Part shown: positions 52,525 to 60,474 of the stretch, piece after piece | Layout of the letters: each line of letters begins with the position of its first letter | Position numbering within the stretch: position 1 is the first letter of the stretch | Assembly (NCBI RefSeq): GCF_002904295.1 | Contig: NZ_PPHG01000083.1 | Location: forward strand, 1 to 64,000 | Length of the DNA: 64,000 bases | Source: Amycolatopsis sp. CA-128772 | Lineage (GTDB): Bacteria > Actinomycetota > Actinomycetes > Mycobacteriales > Pseudonocardiaceae | Direction of reading: 5' to 3' | Translations under genes and position numbers: made by a program | The notes under the pieces: generated by a model | Seen by the model: only the letters and a program-made list of their open reading frames with translations | Told to the model about the DNA's origin: nothing | Database searches by the model: none

Positions 52525-53933
52525 TCGTGTGAGAGGTCGACGAAGCGGCTGTAGTGCAGCTGGTGCGCGACGGTGATCGTCGCCGTCGGGCCGGCTCGGT
52601 GCTTCGCGATGATCAGGTCCGCCTCGCCCGCTCGCGGGTCGTCGCGCTCCCAGGCGTCCGGGCGGTTGACCAGGATGACGAGGTCGGCGTCCTGCTCCAG
52701 GGAGCCGGACTCACGCAGGTCGGACAGCATCGGGCGCTTGTCCGTGCGCTGTTCCGGACCACGGTTCAGCTGGCTGATCGCGATCACCGGGACCTCGATC
52801 TCCTTCGCCAGCAGCTTCATCTGCCGCGAGAACTCCGAGACTTCCTGCTGCCGCGACTCGACGCGCTTGCCGGAGGTCATCAGCTGGAGGTAGTCGAGGA
52901 CGACGAGCTTGAGGTCGTTGCGCTGCTTCAGCCGGCGTGCCTTGGCGCGGATCTCCATCATCGTCATGTTCGGCGAGTCGTCGACGAACAGCGGTGCCTC
53001 GGACACCTCGCTCATCCGGCGGGCCAGCCGCGTCCAGTCGTCGTCGGACATCTTGCCGCCGCGCATGTCGGCGAGGCGGATCTTGGCCTCGGCCGAAAGC
53101 ATGCGCATGACGATCTCGGTCCGGCTCATTTCCAGCGAGAAGATGACGCTGGTCAGGCCGTGCCGGATCGACGCCGAGCGCGCGAAGTCCAGCCCCAGGG
53201 TCGACTTGCCGACACCGGGGCGGGCGGCGACGATGATCATCTGGCCCGGGTGCAGGCCGTTGGTCAGCTCGTCGAAGTCGGTGAACCCGGTCGGGATGCC
53301 CTGTGACTGCCCGCCGCGGGACGCGATCGCGTCGATCTCGTCCATCGTCGGTTGCAGCAGCTCTTCCAGCGCGACGTAGTCCTCGCTGGTCCGGCGCTCG
53401 GTGACGTCGTAGATCGCGGCCTGCGCCCGGTCGACGACCTCGTCGATGTTCGCGCCGTCGGCCGCGGCCGCGCCGTAGCCGTACTGCACGATCCGGGTGC
53501 CCGCCTCGACCAGCCGGCGCAGCACGGCCTTCTCCGAGACGATCTCCGCGTAGTACCCGGCGTTCGCCGCCGTCGGCACCGTCGCGATCAGCGTGTGCAG
53601 GTAGGGCGCGCCGCCGACGCGGCCCAGCTCCCCGCGCCGCTCCAGCTCCGCCGAGATGGTGATCGGGTCGGCGGGCTCGCCACGGCCGTAGAGGTCGAGG
53701 ATGCAGTCGTAGATCGCCTGGTGCGCGGGCTTGTAGAAGTCGTCGGGGCCGAGCGCCTCGATGACGTCGGCGACCGCGTCCTTGGACAGCAGCATGCCGC
53801 CGAGCACGGACTGCTCGGCCGCGATGTCCTGCGGCGGCTGGCGGTCGAAGCCCCCACCGCCACCGGGACCGGGGTCACCCGGACCCGGGTCGTTTTCCGC
53901 ATACATCGGACTGCGGTCGTCGGTCAGCGCCAC
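52521..53933 (-). CDS. dnaB: Replicative DNA helicase
   Basis: The protein has 470 residues from GTG 53933, 11 bases after AGGAGG; the GTG at 53945 overlaps that site and the ATG at 53906 is further in. The N-terminal DnaB domain (PPQDIAAEQSVLGGMLLSKD) is joined to a RecA-like core with Walker A ARPGVGKSTLGLD, Walker B LKLVVLDYLQLM and the arginine-finger region KHRAGPTATI. No intein is present, in contrast to the mycobacterial DnaB proteins that carry them. A perfect LexA box lies upstream. Confidence 0.96.
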   Translation of the reverse strand: MALTDDRSPMYAENDPGPGDPGPGGGGGFDRQPPQDIAAEQSVLGGMLLSKDAVADVIEALGPDDFYKPAHQAIYDCILDLYGRGEPADPITISAELERRGELGRVGGAPYLHTLIATVPTAANAGYYAEIVSEKAVLRRLVEAGTRIVQYGYGAAAADGANIDEVVDRAQAAIYDVTERRTSEDYVALEELLQPTMDEIDAIASRGGQSQGIPTGFTDFDELTNGLHPGQMIIVAARPGVGKSTLGLDFARSASIRHGLTSVIFSLEMSRTEIVMRMLSAEAKIRLADMRGGKMSDDDWTRLARRMSEVSEAPLFVDDSPNMTMMEIRAKARRLKQRNDLKLVVLDYLQLMTSGKRVESRQQEVSEFSRQMKLLAKEIEVPVIAISQLNRGPEQRTDKRPMLSDLRESGSLEQDADLVILVNRPDAWERDDPRAGEADLIIAKHRAGPTATITVAHQLHYSRFVDLSHD

Positions 53934-53956
53934 CGCCCCGGACACCTCCTCATCTG

Positions 53957-53972
53957 TCGAACACTCGTTCGA
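53957..53972. promoter_or_regulatory. LexA (SOS) box before dnaB
   Basis: TCGAACACTCGTTCGA matches the actinobacterial LexA consensus TCGAAC-N4-GTTCGA in every fixed position. It lies six bases upstream of the AGGAGG ribosome binding site of dnaB, so LexA bound here would block initiation or early elongation. Confidence 0.75.
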
Positions 53973-54162
53973 GTATGCCGGATCTTCGCTCTCGAAGCAC
54001 GCGGCCGGAGCCCGTGCTTTCGTCCCCCGGGCCTGTCCCCGATGATCGGCGACAACCTTCGTCAGCTGTCGCAGACACGCGGAGCGCCACCGTGAGTACA
54101 GGCCCGAGCGGGCACGCTAGATCCCCCGGAAGGCCGATGGCAATTCAGGGTGGGGACCCTTC

Positions 54163-54224
54163 TGTGGACAACCTGGGGATGAATGGGGGTAACCAATCAC
54201 AGGGGCCGCCATAGCTGTGGACAA
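54163..54224. promoter_or_regulatory. Pair of perfect DnaA boxes upstream of dnaB
   Basis: TGTGGACAA occurs at 54163-54171 and at 54216-54224, both in the same orientation, 53 bases apart (about five helical turns). This is the actinobacterial DnaA-box consensus. Weaker copies follow at 54283 and 54378. The region could allow DnaA control of dnaB or titration of DnaA near the origin. Confidence 0.65.
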
Positions 54225-54435
54225 GTTGGGGACAAGCGTGATCGGCTTTGGTAAAACCGCAGCTCAGGGGCTGTTGACAAGGTGTGGAGAACTTGCGGAA
54301 AACTCGTGCGGCGTGTCGCGCGAAGTCCGTTCTTCGGCGTGTCGTGGACCAGCCGAGACCCATTGGACCGCGCGACCTGTGGATGAATACTACGGAGAGT
54401 GGAGGCGTGCCCCGGTGGGCTGAACGGTCCCCGGA

Positions 54436-55296
54436 TCAGGCCGCGGTGAGCCGGCCCTGTGCGCTGCGTAACCGGTCGGCGAGAACGCGCTGGTCGGCCG
54501 GGGTGAAGGCGATCCGGTTTTCGCCACGTCCCGGAATCTCCTCGGTCAGCCACCGGCCTTCCGACGTATCGATGTAGTTCACCGGGCGTTCGATCCGGTG
54601 CCGCGCGCCGGTGCGGGTGCGGGCCGCGACGTAGAGGCTGCCGCTCCCCATCCGGCGCAACGCGAGGATCCGCCGGAGCTCGTCGACCTCCTGGGAGCCC
54701 TCGGCCGGGCGGTCGCTGCGGAGCACGGCGAACCCGCCCTCGTTGCCGCGGGCGGTCCCTTCGATCTGGCCCTTCGGGACCGCGAGCGGATTCCCGCGGC
54801 CGGGCGCCAGCTTGGGGATCTGGCCGAGGAAGTCGTCGAGCAGCTCGTGCGGCTTCGTCGACTCCAGCACGACGGCGTCCAGCTCCTCGTGCCTGGCCAG
54901 CACGAACGCCTCGCCGCCCACGGCGCCGGCGAGCAGCCGGTAGCTCACCGGCTTGCCCTGGAAGCCACCGTCGATCCAGCCGTAGTACTCCAGCTGCGGC
55001 CGGGCGATCGCCTCGACCGTCGCGACGAACCCCGGGTGCATGCCGCGCGGGCCGAACAACCCGGCCTTGGCCAGCTCGGCGTTGGTCTGCTCGTCCTCGG
55101 CGCGTTGGGCCTCGTCGCTGTACCAGGCCGGCGTCTCGGCCAGCACCGGGTGCGGCTCGCCGCCCCGGCGCCGGATCAGGTTGACCAGGGTGCCGGTCCG
55201 GATGGTGACCTGCCTGTCCAGCACCGCTTCGTCCCCCAGTGAGAATCGGACATCGTGAAGATCGTCGGTGAACCCGCCGGAGCCGGGCGCGCCCAT
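54436..55296 (-). CDS. EspG-like ESX secretion chaperone
   Basis: The protein has 286 residues; the exact start is uncertain (ATG 55296 chosen, 30 bases after the PPE-like gene). The EspG pattern is seen in IRRRGGEPHPVLAETPAWY, in AELAKAGLFGPRG and in the strand-rich C-terminal half. EspG proteins bind PPE-type substrates in the cytosol and deliver them to ESX systems. It follows a PPE-like gene, its likely client. Confidence 0.7.
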   Translation of the reverse strand: MGAPGSGGFTDDLHDVRFSLGDEAVLDRQVTIRTGTLVNLIRRRGGEPHPVLAETPAWYSDEAQRAEDEQTNAELAKAGLFGPRGMHPGFVATVEAIARPQLEYYGWIDGGFQGKPVSYRLLAGAVGGEAFVLARHEELDAVVLESTKPHELLDDFLGQIPKLAPGRGNPLAVPKGQIEGTARGNEGGFAVLRSDRPAEGSQEVDELRRILALRRMGSGSLYVAARTRTGARHRIERPVNYIDTSEGRWLTEEIPGRGENRIAFTPADQRVLADRLRSAQGRLTAA

Positions 55297-55326
55297 CTTG
55301 GCACGCGCCCGGGCCGCCCGCGTCCG

Positions 55327-56685
55327 CTACTCGCCGATGACCGGCGGCGCGGTCAGCTCGTCGGTCCCGAAGATGTCGTTCGGGTCGTCGCCGAGCAGGT
55401 ACTTCGAGGTGCGCTCCTCGTCGCCGCCGCCTTGGCCCTTGGCGCCGCCGGGGTGCATGCCGCCCATCCCGCCCATCCCGGAGGCACCCGCGCGGCCCGC
55501 ACCGGCACCGCCCGCGCCGGCCGCACCACCGCCCGCGCCGGCGCCGGTGCCGCCCGCGCCCACGCCGCCACCGGGCATGGCCGCCCCGGTCGAGCCGCCG
55601 GGCCCGAAGCCCACGCCGCCCGGCCCGAAGCCCCCCGACGGGTCGCCGATCCCGCCCGACCCGCCGGGCCCGAACCCGCCGCCGGGGATGGAGAAGTCGC
55701 CCGCGCCACCCGAGCCGCCCGGCCCGAAGCCGCCGGCTCCCGGGATCTTCGGCAAGGTGAAGCCCGAGGAATGGGTGCCGTCGTTGAAGTTCGGCGGGGT
55801 GTAGTTGCCGCCGCCGGGCAGCTTGGACGGGTCGAAGTTCCCGCCGGGCACCTTCGAGGGGTCGAAGTTCGGCGGCTTGCCCGGGTCGAACCCCGGCACC
55901 TTCGACGGGTCGAAGCTGCCGCCCGGCGTGTTCGGGCCCCCGGGGAAGGACGGCACCCCGCCCGCTCCGGGCATGGTGACGCCGGGCACCGAGCCGGTGC
56001 CGGTCCCGGTTCCGTTGCCGGTGTTGTCGCCGCCGCCGTTGCGGTCGTCGCCGCCTGGCTTCTTCTTGCCGTCCTTGCCGCCGTTCACGTTGACGTTCTC
56101 CTGCTGCCCCTGCAGCGCGGAGTACGTCGGCATCTTCTGGCCGTTGTCGTTGCTCGCCTTGTAGTAGGTGTTGAAGGCGTCGACGTTGGCCTGGCCCTTG
56201 GCGTTGTAGTCGCGGATCGCCCGGTCGGTGTCGGTCGTCCACGGCGTGATCGCGTTGAGCAGGTTGTTCTTCGGCGGGTCCTTCGGCACCTGCTGCACCT
56301 GCGCGTGCACCGTGGTGAACGCGTTGTGCTGCTCGCCGAGGTACTTGTCGGAGTCGGTGAGCTTGGTGCCGGAGTCCTCCATCCACACCCGCAGCGGGTG
56401 GGCGCCGGCCTGCTGCGCCGCCTCGGAGCCGCCGCCGGTCCAGGCCGCGTCCATCTCCTTGGCCAGGTCGTCGATGGTGCCGAGGCGTTCGGAGTAAGCG
56501 CCCTTCAGCCGGCTCGCCGCCGCCTGCCCGTTCTCGATCGAGCCCGGGCCGGGGCCGGTGGTGATCTTCTCCCAGATGTCGTAGCAGTCGATCTTGCGCT
56601 CGCCCTGCACCGACGTGTGGTCGTCCGAATGCGTGGTCGCCATGTTGTAGGCGGCGAAGCCGCCCAGCAGCACCAGTTCCAGCAT
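55327..56685 (-). CDS. PPE-like ESX substrate with long Gly/Pro-rich tail
   Basis: The protein has 452 residues. The N-terminal 190 residues are helical with a WXG-type turn (MDAAWTGGGSEAAQQAG). From about 200 to 415 the chain is Gly/Pro/Asp-rich with FDPSKxPGG repeats and then pure Gly/Ala. The conserved C-terminus is ERTSKYLLGDDPNDIFG followed by TDELTAPPVIGE, a tail I recall from Pseudonocardiaceae ESX-linked proteins. EspG follows. It is most likely exported by an ESX system encoded elsewhere. Confidence 0.7.
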   Translation of the reverse strand: MLELVLLGGFAAYNMATTHSDDHTSVQGERKIDCYDIWEKITTGPGPGSIENGQAAASRLKGAYSERLGTIDDLAKEMDAAWTGGGSEAAQQAGAHPLRVWMEDSGTKLTDSDKYLGEQHNAFTTVHAQVQQVPKDPPKNNLLNAITPWTTDTDRAIRDYNAKGQANVDAFNTYYKASNDNGQKMPTYSALQGQQENVNVNGGKDGKKKPGGDDRNGGGDNTGNGTGTGTGSVPGVTMPGAGGVPSFPGGPNTPGGSFDPSKVPGFDPGKPPNFDPSKVPGGNFDPSKLPGGGNYTPPNFNDGTHSSGFTLPKIPGAGGFGPGGSGGAGDFSIPGGGFGPGGSGGIGDPSGGFGPGGVGFGPGGSTGAAMPGGGVGAGGTGAGAGGGAAGAGGAGAGRAGASGMGGMGGMHPGGAKGQGGGDEERTSKYLLGDDPNDIFGTDELTAPPVIGE

Positions 56686-56686
56686 C

Positions 56687-57286
56687 TCAGCCTCCCAGGG
56701 TGTGGATCATCGCGTCGCCGAACTTCTGCGCCACCGAGCACGGGTCCGACGCACCGGCGCCGTTGTCGTACTGGACCAGCACGTTGACCGCCAGCTGGTC
56801 GGTCACCCCGACGAACAGGCCGCACTTGCCGTTCTTGCGGTCGTCGACCGCCGCGGCGAAGACGGACGGGTACCCGTAGGCCTGGGACTCGCCCCAGTAG
56901 GCGTCGTTGGCCTTGGTGTCGTAGACGTCCTGCAGCCCGTTCTTGTTCGCCGTCACCGTCGTGACGTCGATCTGGTTGCCCGGGTCGGCGGACTCCTGGA
57001 ACGTGCAGCTGGGGCCGTTGCCCGTGGACCGCGGCTCGCCCTCGCCGAGGCCCAGCGAGGAGCGCGCGGACGCGTCGATCGTGGCGCAGGCGTCCGAGGT
57101 GATCGACGCGGTGTTCAGCGGCCTCGGCACGCGCGGCGCGGTGTCGGCGGTGGCGCGGGTGGTCTCGCCGGCCGATTCGGCCGTGGACGGCGCCGGGTTG
57201 GCGGTGCCCCGCGTCTTGCCCGCGCAGCCGGTGAGGGCGAGCACGGCGAAGGCCAGCGCCGGGACGGCGATCAGTCGTCGGTTCAC
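56687..57286 (-). CDS. DUF3558 family lipoprotein
   Basis: The protein has 199 residues from GTG 57286, overlapping the gene upstream by four bases. The lipobox is LALTGCAG with Cys near residue 20. A Thr/Ala-rich linker precedes the DUF3558 domain: DACATIDASARSSLGLG, SCTFQES, YPSVFAAAVD, and DPCSVAQKFGDAMIHTL. The family is extracytoplasmic and frequent beside ESX genes in Pseudonocardiaceae. It appears to be an intact counterpart of the decayed copy at 31.8-32.1 kb. Confidence 0.85.
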   Translation of the reverse strand: MNRRLIAVPALAFAVLALTGCAGKTRGTANPAPSTAESAGETTRATADTAPRVPRPLNTASITSDACATIDASARSSLGLGEGEPRSTGNGPSCTFQESADPGNQIDVTTVTANKNGLQDVYDTKANDAYWGESQAYGYPSVFAAAVDDRKNGKCGLFVGVTDQLAVNVLVQYDNGAGASDPCSVAQKFGDAMIHTLGG

Positions 57287-57639
57287 GTGGCCTGGTTCCC
57301 CGTCTTCGAAAGGTCGGCCTGCGTGTCCGACTCCTTGGTGGTGATCTTCTGCTTCGCGGCGGTGAGCGCGTCGATGTAGTTCTTGACGTACTCCTGCATC
57401 TTCCGGTTCTGCTCGAGGAACGCCTTGCCGGAGGGGTTGGCGAGCTTCTCCCAGTCGCTGCTGGCGAACTCCTTGCCGGGCGCCTTGACGTTCGCCATCA
57501 GGTTGGCGTCGTCGTAGTCGCGTTTCAGGTCGGCCTGCAGGTCCTGCCACTTCTTGATGACGCCGTCGATCTTGCCGGCGTCGAACGTGAAGCCGCCGCC
57601 ACCGCCGGCCGGCGCGGACATGTTGACCTCGTTACCCAT
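57283..57639 (-). CDS. Small helical ESX-associated protein
   Basis: The protein has 118 residues from ATG 57639, six bases after GGAG. A Gly-rich start (SAPAGGGGGFTFDAGKIDGV) leads into two long helices (KKWQDLQADLKRDYDDANLM and FLEQNRKMQEYVKNYIDALT). FxxxDWEKLANPSG separates them. The size and hairpin shape suit a PE/WXG-type partner of the PPE-like protein downstream. It is the first gene of the four-gene cassette. Confidence 0.65.
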   Translation of the reverse strand: MGNEVNMSAPAGGGGGFTFDAGKIDGVIKKWQDLQADLKRDYDDANLMANVKAPGKEFASSDWEKLANPSGKAFLEQNRKMQEYVKNYIDALTAAKQKITTKESDTQADLSKTGNQAT

Positions 57640-57714
57640 CCCGCTCCATCCCCTTCGCATCCGGCGCCCATTCTCCTCCGACGCCGCCGCTGTGTCCGGG
57701 GTTCCCCGGAAAGC

Positions 57715-57757
57715 GTGAAGGCGGGCCGCCCCACCAGGGGGCGACCCGCCTTCTCAC
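57715..57757 (-). terminator. Terminator of the rpsF-ssb-rpsR-rplI operon
   Basis: An imperfect long stem pairs GTGAAGGCGGG with CCCGCCTTCTCAC (two-base bulge). An inner stem is CGCCCC/GGGGCG with loop ACCAG. It lies 13 bases beyond the rplI stop on the minus strand and separates the ribosomal operon from the ESX cassette. Confidence 0.8.
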
Positions 57758-57769
57758 GGTTTGACCGCC

Positions 57770-58231
57770 TTACTGCGCGACGGCCTTGACCTCGAGCCGC
57801 ACGTCGACCTTGACGTCCGGGTGCAGCCGGGCGCCGACCGAGTGCTTGCCCACGGTCTTGATGTGGTCACGCAGCTCGATGACGCGCTTGTCGAGCAGCG
57901 GGCCACCGGCCGCCTTGATCGCGTCGACGATCTCGCCGGCGGTGATCGAACCGAAGAGCTTCTTCGAGCCCTCGGCCGCCTTGCCGGTGAGCTGGATGGC
58001 GCCGAGGCCCTCCAGCGTCGCCTTGATCTCCTTGGCGTGGTCGAGGTCGCGGATGCGACGGCTCTCCTGCGCGCGCTGGATCGTGCGGACGTTCTTCTCC
58101 GCGCCCTTGGAGGCCGCGATCGCGTAACCCCGCGGGAGCAGGTAGTTGCGCGCGTAGCCGTCCTTGACCTCGACGATGTCGCCGGGGCCGCCCAGGTTGG
58201 CCACGTCCGTGGTGAGGATGATCTTCGCCAT
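57770..58231 (-). CDS. rplI: 50S ribosomal protein L9
   Basis: The protein has 153 residues. It shows the L9 N-domain signature (GDIVEVKDGYARNYLLPRGY), a long connecting helix and the C-domain ending VRLEVKAV. It binds 23S rRNA. It is the last gene of the ribosomal operon, 14 bases after rpsR. Confidence 0.97.
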   Translation of the reverse strand: MAKIILTTDVANLGGPGDIVEVKDGYARNYLLPRGYAIAASKGAEKNVRTIQRAQESRRIRDLDHAKEIKATLEGLGAIQLTGKAAEGSKKLFGSITAGEIVDAIKAAGGPLLDKRVIELRDHIKTVGKHSVGARLHPDVKVDVRLEVKAVAQ

Positions 58232-58245
58232 TTCGGTGCCCTCCC

Positions 58246-58494
58246 TTAGCGCGCGGTCGAGGTGTAGGGCAGCAGCGCCATCTCGCGGGAGTTCTTGACC
58301 GCGATGGCGATGTCACGCTGGTGCTGGCTGCAGTTGCCGGTGACGCGACGGGCACGGATCTTGCCGCGGTCGGAGATGTACTTCCGCAGCAGGTTGGTGT
58401 CCTTGTAGTCGATCAGTTCCGGGCGGCCCTTCTTCTCGGCCTTGCAGAACACGCAGACCTTCTTCTTGGGCTTGCGGATGGGTGGCTTGGCCAC
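58246..58494 (-). CDS. rpsR: 30S ribosomal protein S18
   Basis: The protein has 82 residues. It keeps VCVFCKAEKKG and GNCSQHQRDIA, so cysteines of the zinc-type (C+) form are present. The S18 signature KYISDRGKIRARRVTG is intact. It is 43 bases after ssb. Confidence 0.97.
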   Translation of the reverse strand: MAKPPIRKPKKKVCVFCKAEKKGRPELIDYKDTNLLRKYISDRGKIRARRVTGNCSQHQRDIAIAVKNSREMALLPYTSTAR

Positions 58495-58537
58495 TGTCTA
58501 CTCCTGGTAATTCAAATCTTTGTGGATGTGTACGAGA

Positions 58538-59053
58538 TCAGAAGGGGGGCTCGTCCGAGAAGCCGCCGCCGCCACCGCTGCTCGCGGCCGGGGCGGAACC
58601 CCACGGGTCGTCGGCCGGCATTCCGCCGCCACCGCCGCCGCGGTTCCCACCGCCGCCACCGCCGCCGCCGAAGTCACCGCCGCCACCGCGGCTGACCTTG
58701 TTGACCTTGGCCGTGGCGTAGCGCAGCGAGGGGCCGATCTCGTCGACCTCGAGCTCGACGACGGTCCGCTTCTCGCCTTCCTTCGTCTCGAACGACCGCT
58801 GCTTCAGGCGGCCCTGCACGACGACGCGGGCGCCGCGGGTCAGGGACTCGGCGACGTTCTCCGCCGCCTGCCGCCAGATGTTGCAGCGCAGGAACAGCGC
58901 CTCGCCGTCCTTCCACTCACCCGACTGCTTGTCGAGCGTGCGGGGCGTGGACGCGACGGTGAAGTTCGCGACCGCCGCACCGGACGGGGTGAAGCGCAGT
59001 TCCGGGTCGGACGTCAGGTTGCCGACCACCGTGATGACGGTGTCTCCAGCCAT
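58538..59053 (-). CDS. ssb: Single-stranded DNA-binding protein
   Basis: The protein has 171 residues from ATG 59053. The OB fold covers residues 1-110 (GDTVITVVGNLTSDPELRF, FLRCNIWRQAAENVAESL). A Gly-rich linker follows, and the tip FSDEPPF is the usual partner-binding tail. The frame is open further upstream over rpsF, but the family start is clear. It lies 17 bases after rpsF. Confidence 0.97.
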   Translation of the reverse strand: MAGDTVITVVGNLTSDPELRFTPSGAAVANFTVASTPRTLDKQSGEWKDGEALFLRCNIWRQAAENVAESLTRGARVVVQGRLKQRSFETKEGEKRTVVELEVDEIGPSLRYATAKVNKVSRGGGGDFGGGGGGGGNRGGGGGGMPADDPWGSAPAASSGGGGGFSDEPPF

Positions 59054-59070
59054 CGGGGTTCCCCTCGGGC

Positions 59071-59397
59071 TCAGGCCTTGGCGGCAGCGGGCTTGGCCGC
59101 GGCGCGCTTGACCTCGCGACGCATGACCTTGGTGCGGAGCACGGTCTCCTGCAGCGACAGCTGGCGGTCCAGCTCCTTCACCGCGTCCGAGGACGAGTTC
59201 AGGTCGAGGAGCGCGTAGATGCCCTCGGCGTGCTTCTTGATCTCGTACGAAAGGCGGCGGCGGCCCCAGACGTCGACCTTCTCCACGGAACCGCCCGAAG
59301 TGCGGATCACGTTGAGGAAGTTGTCCAGCGTGGGGGCGACCGTGCGCTCGTCGAGCGTGGGGTCCAGGATGACCATTACCTCGTAATGGCGTGACAC
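59071..59397 (-). CDS. rpsF: 30S ribosomal protein S6
   Basis: The protein has 108 residues from GTG 59397 (SRHYEVMVILDPTLDE), which lies nine bases after AGGAGG; the GTG at 59403 is only three bases from that site. WGRRRLSYEIKKHAEG is the S6 signature. The basic Ala/Lys-rich tail is typical of actinobacteria. Confidence 0.96.
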   Translation of the reverse strand: MSRHYEVMVILDPTLDERTVAPTLDNFLNVIRTSGGSVEKVDVWGRRRLSYEIKKHAEGIYALLDLNSSSDAVKELDRQLSLQETVLRTKVMRREVKRAAAKPAAAKA

Positions 59398-59423
59398 AAC
59401 CACTCACCTCCTATGGGCTCGCG

Positions 59424-59442
59424 GCCACGGACTGTCCGTGGC
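59424..59442 (-). promoter_or_regulatory. Hairpin in the rpsF leader
   Basis: GCCACGGAC and GTCCGTGGC form a near-perfect palindrome with a 1-base centre, 27 bases before the rpsF start. In several bacteria a leader hairpin binds the S6:S18 complex for autoregulation; whether this one contains that motif cannot be told. A second inverted repeat CCAGGTA/TACCTGG lies at 59455-59472. Confidence 0.4.
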
Positions 59443-59510
59443 AGGAGGGTTTGTCCAGGTAAGGCTACCTGGGGGTGCCGGCGGGGCCGGACAGCGGGTC
59501 TTCCCGGGGG

Positions 59511-60389
59511 TCAGGCGGCCCGGCGCAGGACCCAGGTGCGGACCAGCCCGGCGGTGACGCCGGCGAGCACGATCACCGCGATCAGCATCGGCAGCTGCAC
59601 GTCGTTCGACGCGCTGTTCGAAGCCAGCGACTGCGCGTTGCCGGCGTCGCGGACGTCCACGCCCTGGCCGCTCTGGTCGCCCGCGCCCGCCTGCGGGGCG
59701 GACGCGTCACCGGGCAGGGTGCCGTTCGCGGGGTAGCGCACACCGGGCGCGACGGCGGTGCCGGCGGTCGCCGTCGGGATGCCGCTGTAGTCACGCATCG
59801 GGGCGCTGCCGCCCGTGCCGCCCGCGGTGCCGGGGTTGAGGTTCGAGAGGTTGCCCGACGCGCCGCCGGGGCTGGTGCCGGTGCCGCCCGGCTGGGTGCC
59901 GGTGCCGCCCGCGCCCGGCTGGCCCGGGGTGCTCGGCGCCACGTAGTTGCTCGCGAGCAACGTGAGGCCGCAGCCCTTGGCGACGGCGCTTTCGACGCTG
60001 TTCAGCGTCTTGTTCCAGTCGAGCCCGAGGCCCCACGTGCCGGAGCTGGCCAGCGCGGTGCGGACCGCCTTGCCGATCGCGGCGCCGGTCGCTTCGCCGC
60101 CCGCGGTGTTCGGCACCTGGCCCACCGGGATCGAGTGGTTCTTGGCGATGGAATCGCCCGCCCAGCTGCCGATCGCGAGGGTGCCGGCGTTGTTCGCGCC
60201 GTTCGTCACCAGGGTCTTGACCGAAGCTCCGTCGATCGCCACCTGGTCGCCCATCTGGCCGGTGACCGAGCCCGTGCAGCTGGTGCTGACGAGGGTGGTC
60301 GCGGCGGAGGCCGGGCCCGCGGAGAGGAACGCGCCGCCGACCGTGAACGCGGCGATGGCGGTGACGGTCATGATCTTCCGCACGAGCAT
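59511..60389 (-). CDS. Secreted C-terminally anchored protein, paralogue 3
   Basis: The protein has 292 residues from ATG 60389; the GTG at 60383 has better spacing to GGAGGAC. A signal peptide ends at GPASA near residue 29. The globular part has two cysteines (VSTSCTGSVTG, AVAKGCGLTLL), then a Pro/Gly/Thr-rich linker containing APMRDYSGIPTATAG. The C-terminus is a membrane span LIAVIVLAGVTAGLVRTW followed by VLRRAA. The architecture is shared with the next two genes. The function is unknown. Confidence 0.75.
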   Translation of the reverse strand: MLVRKIMTVTAIAAFTVGGAFLSAGPASAATTLVSTSCTGSVTGQMGDQVAIDGASVKTLVTNGANNAGTLAIGSWAGDSIAKNHSIPVGQVPNTAGGEATGAAIGKAVRTALASSGTWGLGLDWNKTLNSVESAVAKGCGLTLLASNYVAPSTPGQPGAGGTGTQPGGTGTSPGGASGNLSNLNPGTAGGTGGSAPMRDYSGIPTATAGTAVAPGVRYPANGTLPGDASAPQAGAGDQSGQGVDVRDAGNAQSLASNSASNDVQLPMLIAVIVLAGVTAGLVRTWVLRRAA

Positions 60390-60474
60390 GTCCTCCAGGG
60401 GAATTACGGGAGCGTCGTTCCGGGCAACACCAGGATGAACGACCAAGATACGTGAAAGATACTCGGCAGTCGGC

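Larger units (their letters stand above)
53934..54435. other. 500-base dnaB upstream region without genes
   Basis: No gene is supported here. It contains a LexA box (53957-53972), two perfect DnaA boxes (54163-54171, 54216-54224), a one-mismatch DnaA-like TGTGGAGAA (54283-54291) and a weaker TGTGGATGA (54378-54386). The stretch 54150-54320 is poorer in GC than its surroundings. The dnaB promoter must lie here. Confidence 0.6.

Noticed and set aside
52521..53933. Possible intein in dnaB
   Set aside because: The RecA core runs without interruption from Walker A to the C-terminus, and the length is that of an intein-free helicase.
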